The position numbers and the translations under genes were made by a program. Below the pieces are notes generated by a model. It saw only the letters and a list, made by a program, of their open reading frames with translations. It did no database searches and was not told the origin of the DNA. A stretch of DNA of 64,000 nucleotides, from the NCBI GenBank assembly GCA_030272155.1, contig CP126191.1, forward strand, positions 8,206,501 through 8,270,500, in the 5' to 3' direction. Positions within the stretch are counted from its first letter, which is position 1, and the number at the start of each line of letters is the position of its first letter. The stretch is from Tetradesmus obliquus (Eukaryota > Chlorophyta > Chlorophyceae > Sphaeropleales > Scenedesmaceae). Positions 26,801-38,654 of the stretch are shown piece after piece.

Positions 26801-27880
26801 GGGAGAGGTGGACCCCAGCCAGGTGCACAAGAGCCTCACACGCATCCGCGAGCGCAAGACAGCCAACTTCATCGAATGGGGGCCAGCCAGCATCCAGGTG
26901 CGCGCAGGAGCCCACGCTGCTGCGCAGCAAGCGCCAGCAGCTGGCTTTGCCGGCTGGCACCTTGTGCTGTTGCCGTCACAGCTGAGCTTGCAGCCGCCGC
27001 AACCAGCCACGCCGCCCTTGCTTCCTTGTAGGTGGTGTTCTGCTTGCTTGCTTGCTTGCTTGCCGCTGTTGCTACGTGACGAACAACCCACACACTTAGT
27101 GGTGGCTACAAAGACACCACCTGCGGCCTTGTATCCAAAGCACACTGCCTGCCACCTGCTCTGCCTGCATCACCTGCCCTGCCTGCCCCCTGCGCTGCCA
27201 GGTGGCGCTGAGCAAGAAGTCTCCCTACGTGCAGTCTGCGCACCGCGTGTCGGGCCTCATGCTGGCCAACAACACCTCCATCAGGCACCTGTTCAACAAG
27301 ATCATGCGCGACTACGACAAGCTCATGGGGCCCAACAACAGCAGGAGGTGCGCATGCAGCGCTGCATTGATGACAGCATGAACAGCGCAACTGAATGATT
27401 CACAAGCACTGGGATATACGGATGATGTGGCGAGCGTTGGCCTCAGCAGCATACTTGCATGGCAGACAGCAGTAGCCTTGGGCACGTAACTGTGCAGCGC
27501 AACTGCCTGTGCAATCAGCAACCGGCCGCCTGCTGCGTTGCATTCCATCTAACGCTCTTTTTTTTGTTACCGCAGGGCGTTCCTGGACCCGTACGCGCAG
27601 TTTGCGCGCTTCAGCGATGGCAACGGGGCCCTGGACCTGGAGGAGTTCATGGACGCGAAGGATGTGGTCACCAGCCTCAGCAAGGAGTATGAGGCCTGCG
27701 AGCGCGCCGACTACGTGAGTGGCGCAGCATGCGTTTCCTCACAATACGTTGGTTGTGGTTCATTTGTGACGTGCTTTGTGCCGGTTGCTGGCACCTGTGC
27801 AGGTATCTTTGCAATTGCAGCTCCTCACATTGTCTTGTGTGCATATCTATGCTTGCTTGCAGATCCAGTCAGAGTTCTGA
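23811..27880 (+). CDS. TUBG: Gamma-tubulin
   Basis: Eleven exons: 23811-23882, 24023-24079, 24281-24366, 24655-24806, 25128-25269, 25581-25810, 26143-26327, 26733-26897, 27202-27347, 27576-27714 and 27863-27880. They total 1392 nt and 463 aa, the usual length for the family. The start [18 protein letters not shown] and the gamma-specific stretches [52 protein letters not shown] and [12 protein letters not shown] leave no doubt. The tubulin GTP-binding signature GGTGSG is in exon 5. The protein nucleates microtubules as part of the gamma-tubulin complex at basal bodies and spindle poles. The last exon holds only five codons (IQSEF) and a stop. The 3' acceptor of exon 5 follows a GCC/CTG repeat. 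Confidence 0.98.
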
Positions 27881-30436
27881 GCAGCGGCGGTTGTCATGGG
27901 AGCGCTGCTGGGCTGCAGCACACCTGGCAGAGGCGCAGGCTGCAGCTTCAACAGCACCCACGCACTGCTTGCAGCGCCAGCAAGGGCATGCGCTGAAGTG
28001 CGGCCCAGCAAGCAGCACCAGCGTGCCGTGCATGGTGTGCTGCTGGCGGCTAGACTGGGGAGACGCTGGCGTGGCTGTAGCCGGCTGCACTTCGACGGGC
28101 ACTGCGAGGCGCCAGGTTGCACAGTGGCTGTAGCTGTGGCTACCATCTGGTGGCGGCAGCTCCTCAAGCTGTAGCAGCAAGGCAGGAAGAGGGGAAGGCG
28201 CAGCACGGCACTGTGACGTACTGCACTGCAACGCAGCTCAGAGTGCGTCGAGCCACTCTTTCATGCCGCCACTGACATGTGAGCCTGCTCTGGCGGCTTT
28301 GGCTGTCTTAGAAGCACAGGTAGTCCCCGCCAGCAGCCATACAGATGCACCCTCTGGTACAGCGGGAGAGTATCCGCGCCAGAGGTGGCATCAAGACAGG
28401 CTAGTAGCAGGGTTTGCTCGGCATGGGAAGCACACTTGCATTGGCTGTGTACTCGCGCACTCGCGCTGGCCGGACAGATCACCTTTGCAGAGAAGATGTG
28501 GCAGGGTGTGTGCTTTGACAGAAAGGTTGTTGCGGGGTTGCTGCATGTTAGCAATGCCAGTGTTGGTGCAGCAGTTTGAAGGAGTAGAGCACCGCGCGCA
28601 TGGTCGACACATGCGCAGCATGCCAGCAGTAACTGTGCGCAGGGCATCGCCTGCTCAAACAGAAGACAGACTTGGCCTTTGAGACTGGCTGGCCATAGAA
28701 GTCAATAGACGCCACATTGCTGCATGTTGACAGAGAATTCCCATAAATGTCAGCAGTGGACTGTGGACTGCTTGTACATATGGTAATGTTTCGGCTTTTG
28801 TTGGCTCTTATTTGAGTTCCCCGTTCACTTGATTAGTGGAGCTTGTAAACGTATTGTTCACTAGCGCATGTGATCTTTGCTCCGGCTTCTGTAGCAGCAG
28901 CGTGTCCACATCAGGCGGCACTTGCTAACAGCCTGACCAGAGTCAACGGTGGTTGTAGATGCTGACATAGCCTCCAGGTTGGAGGCCTGCAACCTGCAAC
29001 TTGAAGGCTTTTCACTGCAAGTCCCTTGTCTGGCCTGCGAGAAACACATTGAGTGCAACAGCAAGGTGTTGCAGCAGCTGACGACTTCAGCGCAGGAGTT
29101 GCTTGAAGGCAGCAGCCCCTTGCATGCAGGGCCTGCGCTGCGCTGTGGTACATCAGATGTTGCCAGCTGCCAAGCTTTCAGCGTATGCATGCTTGGACAT
29201 ATGCCTGCTCAGCCACTTGTAACCTTCTACCGCTGCGACAGCTGCTGATGCGGCATCCAATACTCGCTAGCGCTGGTCAAGTAGATACAGAAGCTACAAC
29301 GAGAGCAGCCCAAGACCGCTTTCGGCCTTGCTCAAGGGCCGCTCCAGGTGGTCATTAGTTTGAAATGTTTAGAACATTGCGCATGATATGCTGGGAGGAT
29401 GCATCCTCCCTGCAGTCGTCACGTTGGCCCAACACCCCCGGGGGGTGTTGCATTACATCGCCAGGCACCTGGCAGGTGCCTTCAATGCCATCTAGCAGTG
29501 CCAGAAGCGTGGTGAGCCATCGGCAGCATTTACACTAGTGCAATGCCTCTAGTTCTCCGCCCCTGGTAACCCAAAATGGCCACCATGGTGCACCCCGCCC
29601 CTGTAACCAAAAGAGTTTCTGGTGAACGGTACCACCGGTGCACCCAATTCTAGGTTCTGCATGGCCTCTGCAGCAGGCCGCTGCAGCCCGTACGCATGTG
29701 AACAACAACGCAGCCATCTGTGTTGCTGTGACAGCGGCAGCGACGCCTGCAGCTGCCCAGCAGCCGCGCTGCTACGTGCCGTGCACGGCATGTGATGCAC
29801 GTGCATCACATTTGTTGCAATGCAACATTTTTGTACACAGCCCAACATGCATCACGAGTGATGGTGCACCATATTCTGGGTCTCCAGCAGCTTATGAACA
29901 GCTTAAATGAAAAGATGATCAAACAAGAGTGTGTGACTCAAGGATCGCACGGGACCAACGTCGCTTGAGTACAACGGAACGTACATGTACTTCCGCTATC
30001 CGCATCCCAGATATTCGTATCCGCTACTTAAGTACTTAAGCTTCCACATCCGCATCCGATAGACCACCCGGTTCCCGCTGCTGATCAGCATCATGATGTA
30101 CGCTTGCTGCAGCAAGTGCACTCCCCACAACCTGAAAACCACATCTTTGCTATATAACTACAAATGCATTGGACAACAGCTGTGCCAGCCATGTTTCCGC
30201 TCGTTTGCCAGTTTTGCTCATTCAATGAAAGTTCACAGTTCAATGAATGTTCCTACCGGGCAGATTAGCTGCAGTATTAGCAAAGCAGCCCGGCAGCCCG
30301 GTAAGCACAGCTGTTACTTACACACCCGGCCCATAAAACAGGAAACTCCTGCCGGCGATAGCAAGCCATCCAGCCAGCGTTCCGTCTTGTTGCCGTTTCG
30401 GTCGCAGTAGCGTCGCGTTCGACCAGTCAAGCCACC
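27881..30436. other. Intergenic region between gamma-tubulin and gene C
   Basis: The left part should contain the gamma-tubulin 3' UTR. Open frames at 28261-28647 (minus) and 28949-29248 (plus) have no ATG-supported exon structure that I can defend. The stretch 29441-29800 is one copy of a dispersed repeat. The right end holds the promoter and 5' UTR of gene C. Confidence 0.5.
29441..29800. repeat. Dispersed repeat, copy 1 (left of gene C)
   Basis: This copy is similar, in the same orientation, to 36996-37262. Shared blocks include TGTTGCAT then CATCGCCAGGCA, GCAGTGCCA, CGCCCCTGGTA, CCTCTGCAGCAGGC and CCTGCAGCTGCCCAGCAGCC. The copies differ by short insertions. No coding capacity or terminal repeat was recognised. 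Confidence 0.7.
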
Positions 30437-31139
30437 ATGGCCAACACCATGGTGCTCAAGGCCCTCCTTCTGTCCTGTGCAGCAATTTCAGTGTTCGGTG
30501 AGTCTGCAGCAGTGCGCTTCTCGTGGATGGTGGCGGTGACCGGGCCGGTCTTGCCCGGTTCGAACCACATCCTTTGGCGGTGTTGCCTGTCAGCGACATC
30601 GCCTGCCGTAAGATCATTAACGGCTGCCTTGATTCATAATCATGTCAATGGCATCACCTTTCCATGTGGCAGCATGCACGTTGAAGGCAGCAGCAGCAAT
30701 CCCGCAATGCCGGTTCAGCTTAACACGCAACGACTTACTATTCCGATCCAGCTGATATTATGGTACCTTTCTGCGCCATACTGTGCTGCCTGCTTACAGG
30801 TCACCGACAGCTGCTGCAGCAGACCAGCTGCCCTGCTGGCTGTGACACCACTGTTGGGGCCTGCGTCTTTGACAGCACATCTGCCTTCTACAGGTGCACC
30901 AAGTGCCTCAACAACAGGGTGCCTGCTGCTGATGGCAGCTGCGGTGAGTGAAGCAGTGTCGTGCTACGGACTAGTACGGTAGCCAATATTGCGTAGTACA
31001 GCTTGCTGTAAACAGCCGCAGCAGCAGCAACAACATCAGCTCTGCTGTGGAGAGCATTGCAGAGCAGTGCATGGCTATCATCTGGCTGGAAACTACAGCA
31101 CCTATGCTTGGCCGCAACTGTACTATAATGCTGCTCCTC

Positions 31140-31181
<42 letters not shown>

Positions 31182-31200
31182 CGAAATTGCTATTCAACGG

Positions 31201-31268
<68 letters not shown>

Positions 31269-32871
31269 TGCTACTTGTTTGGCTATCATCACCGCAGGCT
31301 GTGCTACCGGCTTCTACCTGGTGAACAATCCTGCCACCTGCACAAAGTGCCCAGTGGGCTCATACTGCCCTGGAGGCATCGCCACAAAGTCTGTCATCTA
31401 CAGCTGCAACTGGGCCAGCAACGACACCACTGTTGGCCTTACCACCAAGGATGAGCGCTCCACATCACGCGCCGCGTGCGGTGAGACCATCGCAGCAACA
31501 GCATCAGCGGTTGATGCTATGCCCCAGAGTTGCGTGTCACTAGTGGCCTGAGTTGTGTATGGCTCTGTGCGCGTGTGCTCCTTCAAATACGCCTTACACA
31601 TCATCATGTTGCGCCACAGCATGCGGCATATGCTATATGGCATGCTGGCTCATTGCACTGCCGTTCCTTTACACCATGCACCTCACACCATGTGTGCTGT
31701 CGCACCCGTTTATCCCCTGCAGTGAACAAGCCCGGCTACAAGTATGTGCCCAGCACTGTCGGCAAGCCCTCTGCCGCGCTGTGTGGCCCCAACACCTACG
31801 CGCCTGGCTTCAACAAGCAGAAGGCCTGCACCCCCTGCCAGAGTGGCCTGAAGACCGACCCCTCAGTCGGCGGCCTGCAGATTACTGCTGCTGTGTGCAG
31901 TGAGTGCCCGGCTGCTGCCTACTACTGCAGCAGCCGCATTCTGAGCACGTTGTTGTCCACAGTCTGCAGTTACAATGCTGCATGCATGCAGCTTCAGCTC
32001 CTGCAGTGATCTGCCTGGTGCACAACCCTTGTGCTTCCGCATGCGCTCTGCACCTTGCTGAAATATACTTGCCGCTGCTGCTGCTGCTGCTGCTGCGAGC
32101 AGAGGTGCCCCCTGGCTGGTTCTACACCGGCACTGCTGCTGTGCGCTGCCCCAAGGGCGAGTACAGGGGCGGGTATGCTGTGAGCAGTGCCGCCACCAAG
32201 TGCGACAGCTGCCCTGGTGGCTCAACCACCGAGCACTCCAACAGCACGCTCCTCACTGACTGCAAGGGTGAGCACGCACTTGCGGGCATGTGGTGCCCAT
32301 TTGATGCAATGAAACATGATGCAGCTGGCAGCACTGCTGTCCCAAAAGTCAGCCCGGTGCCTGCAGACACTGCTAGGATCAAGGCAGCTCCTGCAAGCAT
32401 GGTGTTCTGCTACATGCTGCAGCGCTGACTGTTGTGTGTGTGCTGTGCTGCAGTCCTCAAGCCTGGCCGCTTCTGGCTCAACCAAAACACCCAGATGCAG
32501 CAGCCAGAGCCCACCACCTCCATCTGCCTGCAGAACAGCTGGTGCCCTGGAGGTGTCCACCCCAACGGTGATGGCCGCAAGCCATGCGACAGGATTGCCT
32601 CTGGCCTCTGGACCAAGGGCTTGGGGGCTGTGGCTCCTTCCCAGTGCGGTGAGTGCCTGCGCAGCCAGCCACTGCCCTGTTAACATCGGTGCTGGCAACA
32701 CACTGAGTGCAGGCAGTGCAGTTGTGCATCTAACATGCCTAAAACTGCATTTTCACACGCTGAGCCAGGCAAGTCCAGCAACACCAATGACACGTTAGTG
32801 CTGCGTAGCCGCCAAGATTCCACATCACCTTCATTTGAGACAGGTAACCATACTATTCTGCATTGCACCAA

Positions 32872-32931
<60 letters not shown>

Positions 32932-35631
32932 CAGCTATTCCCCCTGGCCACTACTTCTCAGCTGCCGCCAACACCACCGTCAAGTGCGCCAACGGTGACG
33001 CTGCCAACCCCAACGGCTTCTACCAGCCCAACTGGGTGCAGTACACCGGTGTGGCCACAGCATGCACTGCATGCGGTGCTGGCATCCTGTCTGCTGATTT
33101 GGAGTCTCTGAACATCTTCAGGCCGAGCGATGTGGGCAGCACCACTGGGTCACCTTCTGAGACACTGTTGGTGCCTATGACCTCGGACTCTTGCTGTGAG
33201 TGACGTCTCATAAACACTTCCCTGCTTGCTTGAAGTAAGCGAGCACTTTGTAGCAGTACCAACATACAGTAGCTCAACCGCAGTGTTGCTGGCAGGTTGT
33301 TACAGGCAGGTGCCTACGATGCTGACTGGCAGCGCCAGCATGTTGTGCCGCACTGTCGCAGTACGCTGCTGTTGCAAGGCCTCACCACTGTTGAACACGG
33401 CTGCCTGCTGCTGCTGCTGCTGCTGCTGCTGCAGACATCCGCCGCGGCCAGGGCATGGTGCTGGCTCCTGGCTCCAATGTCAGCAAGCCCATCTACATGG
33501 CCGTCACCTGCGACACCAACAACTACGGCACAAACGGCACCGACCAGGGCATCCTGATGAAGCTGACCGTGACTGAGTGCAAGACCTGCCCCAAATACAC
33601 CACCACCATGGACCGTACCACTGCTACAAACTTCCCCACCCGTTACTTTTATGACACGACCACCGGCGGATTTTATGACCCTCTGGCCTGCCTGACTCAG
33701 CCCGGCTATAGCTTTGATGGGTACCAGGCCACGCCCTGCCCTAAGGGCGAGTACAATGACGCAATCGGCGACGACGCCAACAAGTGCTCGGTCTGCCCAA
33801 TTGACGGCACCACAACATACAGCGAGGGCAGCCAGAGCGCAGCCGACTGCAAGTATGTGCTGCCCGGCTGGCAGTTCCCCAACGCTGCCAACCCTGCCGC
33901 CAGCCTGAGCAAGTGCGACTATGGTGAGTCGTGCCTCGCCAAAGCAGATACAAGTTACACAAGTTGGTATGCAACTAAGAGTTCTACAGCCAGAACTTAT
34001 TCCTATCCTGTTACATAGACCTTGAGCAGAGCAATCCCAGCAGCCCTGCCAGCAGGGCTTCACCAGTCAGGTCTGATGCACCACAACTATAATGCTGCGC
34101 TGCTGGTGCATGTCTAGCCACCCGCACTGCCACATCGCGTGCGCATGCATGCTTTACATCTTTTGCTGCTGCTGCTGCTGCTGCTGCTGCTGTGGTTGTG
34201 TTGCTGTCACTATTCTGCAGGCTTCTTCTCGCCCATTGACAGGGAGATCAGGGCCAACAATGCATCAGGTGCATGCACAGCCTGCCCTAACGGCAAGACC
34301 ACCAGGGAGATTGGCTCACCATCTGACGACCGCTGCGACAGTGAGTGCCGCACGTTGCTTGCGCGCTGGGTGCTTCTCACTGTCTTGCTCCAGTATCGTA
34401 CTTGTGCAGTCCAGTGCATCAGCAGCATTAGGCGCAGCAGTACCCTGGCATTCGCTGCCACCATGTGACGAGCTGCCTCCCATAGCCGACTTGCTTGCGG
34501 CATCACCCACGCCACAACTTTAGTGTTGAACACCAACCTGCTGCTGCTGTCATCTGTCACTGCCTGCATGTGTGCAGTTTGCCCAGCTGGCCAGGGCATT
34601 GCTGAGGGTGGCAGCAGCTGCCAGCTGTGCCCCTCCGGCTTCTACGGTGATGAAGCCCGCACTGCCGGCAACTTCACATGCGAACGCTGCCCTGCCGGCT
34701 CCAACATCTACCGCTTCCGCTTCCAGAGTGGACCCAGCAGCACCAGCGACAACCTGTTCACCTCTGCCGTGGTCACAAAGCCCGGTGCCAGCAGCGTGGG
34801 CCAGTGCAGCGTGGAGTTTGGCCAGGTGGAGGATGGCAACTGGAAGCTCACCAGCAGCGGCAGCAATGTGGCAGGCAACAGCGCAGACCTGGACGCCTGC
34901 GTGGCCTCCTGCAAGGCCAATCCAGAGTGCCAGTTCCTGAACTATGACTATGCTGGTGACACCGCCACCAGGTGCCAGCTGCGCGTGTCTACCGCGCGCA
35001 CCATTGGAACGTGAGTGTCGGCAGTGGCGGATGAGTTGCTGCAGTGGCCGCTACGATGTGCCTCTAGTGCATGATTCCATCTCCAGTGCATGGTTCCACT
35101 TTGTGCTGGGCATCTGTTGCCATGCAGGACATGATCTTCGATGCTGTCAGCTGCATTCTGGCTTGCAGACAGCCAGGCAGCCACTGCAGCGGTCAGCCAC
35201 TTGCAGACGGCTGGGATACAAGTTACAGCCGCTGACGCTCTCCCCCCGCTCTGCCGCTGCTGCCGCTGCTGCTGTGCTGGTGGGTCTGCAGCACGCTGCT
35301 TGCCTACAAGGTGGTGCCCAACTCCAACCTGCTGGCAGCCAGCATGGGCTCTGGCCTGTTCTCCTGGTGGGTGGATGATGCTGCAGCAGAGGTGGGCATC
35401 TACGTCAACACCATTGCCACCAGCAGCATGGCAGACTGTGTGAGCACCTGCACGCTGAAGTCTGAGTGCGCTGCAGTGCGCATGGACGGCTACAGCAGCT
35501 CCGCCAAGACCATCACCAGCTGCACGCTGCTCAAGGGGGCTGTGACGATGACCGAGACTGTGCGCACGCTGGTGCGCACCCGCATCGACAATGACATCTC
35601 AATCACAGCAGGCCCTGCACCAGCGCCATAA
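30437..35631 (+). CDS. Gene C: secreted cysteine-rich protein with GCC2/GCC3-like modules and two PAN/Apple-like modules
   Basis: Eleven exons: 30437-30497, 30800-30943, 31298-31480, 31723-31899, 32103-32267, 32454-32648, 32935-33195, 33435-33923, 34221-34340, 34578-35010 and 35292-35631. They total 2568 nt and 855 aa. The ATG sits in a perfect GCCACCATGG context and opens a signal peptide (MANTMVLKALLLSCAAISVF). Exons 2-7 each carry one cysteine-rich module bounded by phase-1 introns. Exon 5 is a clear GCC2/GCC3 match (RCPKGEYRGGY, then CDSCPGGSTTEHSNSTLL). Exon 8 starts with the family signature DIRRGQGM. PAN/Apple-like module 1 is at about residues 670-745 (DACVASCKANPECQFLNYDY), module 2 at 745-850 (DCVSTCTLKSECAAVRMD). 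The protein ends PAPAP with no membrane anchor. It aligns along its full length with D and lacks the C-terminal repeats of B. Role unknown; extracellular matrix or recognition is inferred. Confidence 0.88.
31143..31178 (+). repeat. CTG microsatellite in intron 2 of gene C
   Basis: About twelve CTG units on the coding strand, within the intron that ends at 31297. Confidence 0.9.
31204..31266 (+). repeat. CTG microsatellite in intron 2 of gene C, second array
   Basis: About twenty CTG units lie some 30 bases upstream of the exon 3 acceptor, near the place of the branch point and pyrimidine tract. Confidence 0.9.
32872..32931 (+). repeat. CCTG tetranucleotide microsatellite abutting the exon 7 acceptor of gene C
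   Basis: About fifteen CCTG units run directly into the CAG of the 3' splice site at 32934. Confidence 0.9.
33405..33434 (+). repeat. CTG microsatellite forming the exon 8 acceptor of gene C
   Basis: Nine or so CTG units end in CTGCAG, which is itself the splice acceptor of exon 8. Confidence 0.85.
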
Positions 35632-36345
35632 ACACCTACGCTTTGCCAGGTCACCAACAGCTGCTGAGCTGGAAGTGCACCAGCTGGCCAGTTTCAAAAT
35701 ACCAGTTCTACGCGTAAGAAGCAGGCAAGCTTGTTTGAGCGTATGCTCTTCTGTGCGTAAATTCGAGAAGGACAAGGACAGGCCTGGTATGGGCCTAAGA
35801 GTTTAGCTGGCCAGACCTGGCGTAGCTGCAGCATGCGGGGTGCGTATCATCTGAGCACGCTGTGACAGCTCACAGGCCCCTGTGTTCGTTGTTGGCGGGG
35901 CCCGTATGCGCTACTGTATGTGACGATTGCGGAAGTCGAACCGGCATGCTCACGTTTACTGTTCTACTGCTGTCGATGTATGTTGACCGCATGCGCCATT
36001 CGCAACAATACAAATGTGATCGTTGTTTTTACCCTCTGTATGCTTGTTTGCTGCTAGAAGCACAGATTAAAGCTGATCAAAACAATGTGCTTGCAGCCGC
36101 ATGATAGTGTAGCTCTCCTTTGGTTATTATTTATGGCCCCGCCTCCGCTGGTGCCTGCATATCTGTTAGATCATACCATTGCAGCAGCTCATTGATTGCA
36201 GCTGCCTAATATTGCAGGCAATCCTGAATTTTGTTGATAAATGCAGCCAGTTAATTGACGGGGCATCTTGATGACGTCATTTTTTGATATCTAAAAGGGA
36301 TTTATTGATTCAGTTCACTTCAAGCGTTTGAATTTCACATACTAG

Positions 36346-36369
36346 CTAGTACTACTATAGTAGTACTAG
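36346..36369. repeat. Perfect 24-bp palindrome
   Basis: The half site CTAGTACTACTA is followed directly by its reverse complement with no spacer. It lies in AT-rich intergenic DNA. Confidence 0.9.
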
Positions 36370-36995
36370 ACATGATACCAATGCCACTCATGCACACTGT
36401 GCGCACATCACTACTGCAGTGGCTGTAATTTCTACTGCAGCGACTGTGGCATGTGTGTGTATGCTGGCATCCTGCAGGCAGTGCCTCTGCTGCCAGGCAT
36501 GGCACCCAGCACTGCCGCTGCCTGTCGTGCACTGTGCGCACATTGACTGCGCACACTCTTCGACTGTGGCGTGTGTTCTGTCACGTTGTAACCACGGCGA
36601 CACATCGCATATGCAGTATGTGTGCCATGAGCATGCTGTCTAATCTAGAGTCCACATTGTGTGACGATTTACGTTTAAGTTTGCAACCCACGCTGCAAGT
36701 TGACAAGCGCGGTACATGTTGCACCCCATGCTAGATGGGCCTGGAACCTGTAACAACTTGCACAAGACCCTTGTGTTGGCAGCGCGCAAAACAGTGGAAC
36801 GTCACACCAGCCATGCAGGTGCATCATGTCAACAGAAGGGCCATGATGTGTGTCAGGGTGGGGGATTTTGAGCCAAATCAGGCTCATTGGGCAACAACCT
36901 AATCCATCAGCGTTTCGCTGGATTTGGCCAGTGACTCTAGCGCACTGGCAAGCTACACTATGGCAAGCAGCCCCAAATCCTGACTACACCACGCT

Positions 36996-37262
36996 GGGTG
37001 TGTTGCATTGCATCGCCAGGCAGGTGCCTTGGATGCCATTTGGCAGTGCCAAAGTCGGGTTGACTTGATTGTTGCTGTGTGGCGAGCCATTAGAAGCAGT
37101 TGCAATCCGCCCCTGGTATCACAAAAAAATGTGCACACAATTCTAACGCCTGCATAGCCTCTGCAGCAGGCCCGTACCCAGCCATCTATGCTGCTGCGAC
37201 AGCCGCTGCAACACCTGCAGCTGCCCAGCAGCCACGCTGCTACGCGCCGCGCCGTGCATCAC
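36996..37262. repeat. Dispersed repeat, copy 2 (right of gene C)
   Basis: This is the partner of 29441-29800 in the same orientation, so gene C is bracketed by direct repeats about 7.5 kb apart. It is shorter than copy 1. Confidence 0.7.
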
Positions 37263-37770
37263 AAAGTGGCAGGATCCGGCTCTGCAAGTCTCGTCGCCAG
37301 TCCGCCTTTCGGCCAGGCCAGAGTATCTCTTTACCAGGACTTTCAGGCTGGCGCCAGCGGCAGTGGTACTAGCTGGTGAAAGTTACACACAGGTTACCTC
37401 GCCCATCAAGACAGTCATGACAGCAATGGATCAGCCAACTATCCACGCAATGAAATGTAGTACGCAGTGGATGCTGCAGCGCATGCACAATAGTATCCAG
37501 AATGTTACATATCACGGCCCGCTTCAAGCCACTGACAACTCATTAGTAACCCACAGCTACGTCCATCAACCAATCAACCATCAGAACCCTACTGTTTCAC
37601 CGAACGCATCCCAGACGGATCCAATGATATGCAGAAGCCGGTGTTGACACCAGCCTTTATTGTTTACTTACGTATTCCTGAGGCCACATGACGAATCTAC
37701 AAAACGTTCAGCGCCTAGCAAAAGCTGCCTGGGCCAGAACAGCTGATGGTTCTGACGCAGTGCTGTTTCA

Positions 37771-37849
37771 AGCAAACAGTCAACCACAATCAAGTATTTT
37801 TCAAGGCATACACACATACTGTATGCCTTGAGTGGTTGACACTCTTGCT
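37771..37849. repeat. Long imperfect hairpin
   Basis: The inner stem TCAAGGCATAC (37801-37811) pairs perfectly with 37821-37831 across a 9-base loop. The outer stem GTCAACCAC (37779-37787) pairs with 37832-37840 across a 13-base one-sided bulge, and AGCAA pairs with TTGCT outside that. It could be a small-RNA precursor or the remnant of a foldback element. Confidence 0.55.
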
Positions 37850-38654
37850 GAATGTGGGACCATGCGTTATCATCTTTACACCCCACTCAGCCATGTTGTT
37901 GGCGTACATGTGCACCTTTTGTACTGTAAAAGCTCTGGCGCACATGCCAGGCATACATGAACATAAAGAAACATGGAACCAAGCTCATATTCACATGCTG
38001 TATGCGTTGCAGAAACGAAAACGCAAATCGATTAGTTCAGCAGCTAGTTCAGAATATCAACTACTCAGCCCCATGAGAGGTGCATCGTCAACGCTGGCAG
38101 CACAAGACACCATACCTCATGGAACCAAGTTCATATGCTGCATGCGTAGCGTGGTCTGTGCACAGACACGTGCACCGTGTACACTGTGCATGATGGGGTG
38201 ACCCAGCAGCACGCTACATTGCGCAATACAACTGTGCGCTGTTGCAAAACGAGCATGCATGCACCATATGGTAGACACACATAGTATGTATGATCAGTAA
38301 GGTGAGCAGTATACATGCAGGAGCCAGGCCCTGCTGGCAGCATTGGCGCCGGCTGGAATTGTGGCTGCCGCAGGATGTGCAACAAGGACAGGCTATCTAA
38401 TGTTGATAGATGTAGTTTCTCACGCAACAACACATATGAGGCAACGCGGCTGCTGGCTGATGGGGCACCAGCTTATGCACATGCAGGAAACCCCAGGTGC
38501 TGAAGGCAACCTCTGGCGTATGTATGATTCCTAGATGGGCCTGCACACCGACTGATACAGATACCAAGCATGTTTTAGAGCCAATGGCTTTTCTGGCCTG
38601 AGTGCTTACTGTCGGTAGCGGCCCTTGCAGACCCTTAACTGCATGTACATGCAT

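Larger units (their letters stand above)
35632..38654. other. Intergenic region between gene C and the FAS1 gene
   Basis: No gene is supported in these 3 kb. The region holds a perfect 24-bp palindrome (36346-36369), the second copy of a dispersed repeat (36996-37262) and a long imperfect hairpin (37771-37849). A 151-codon open frame at 37746-38201 overlaps the hairpin and has no recognisable motif. Confidence 0.5.

Noticed and set aside
31047-31454. Polyleucine/polycysteine frames across the CTG arrays of gene C
   Set aside because: The arrays lie within an intron whose borders are fixed by matching exons in paralogue D, so they are not coding.
32872-32931. CRISPR-like regular repeat
   Set aside because: It is a simple CCTG microsatellite without spacers, inside an intron of a nuclear gene.
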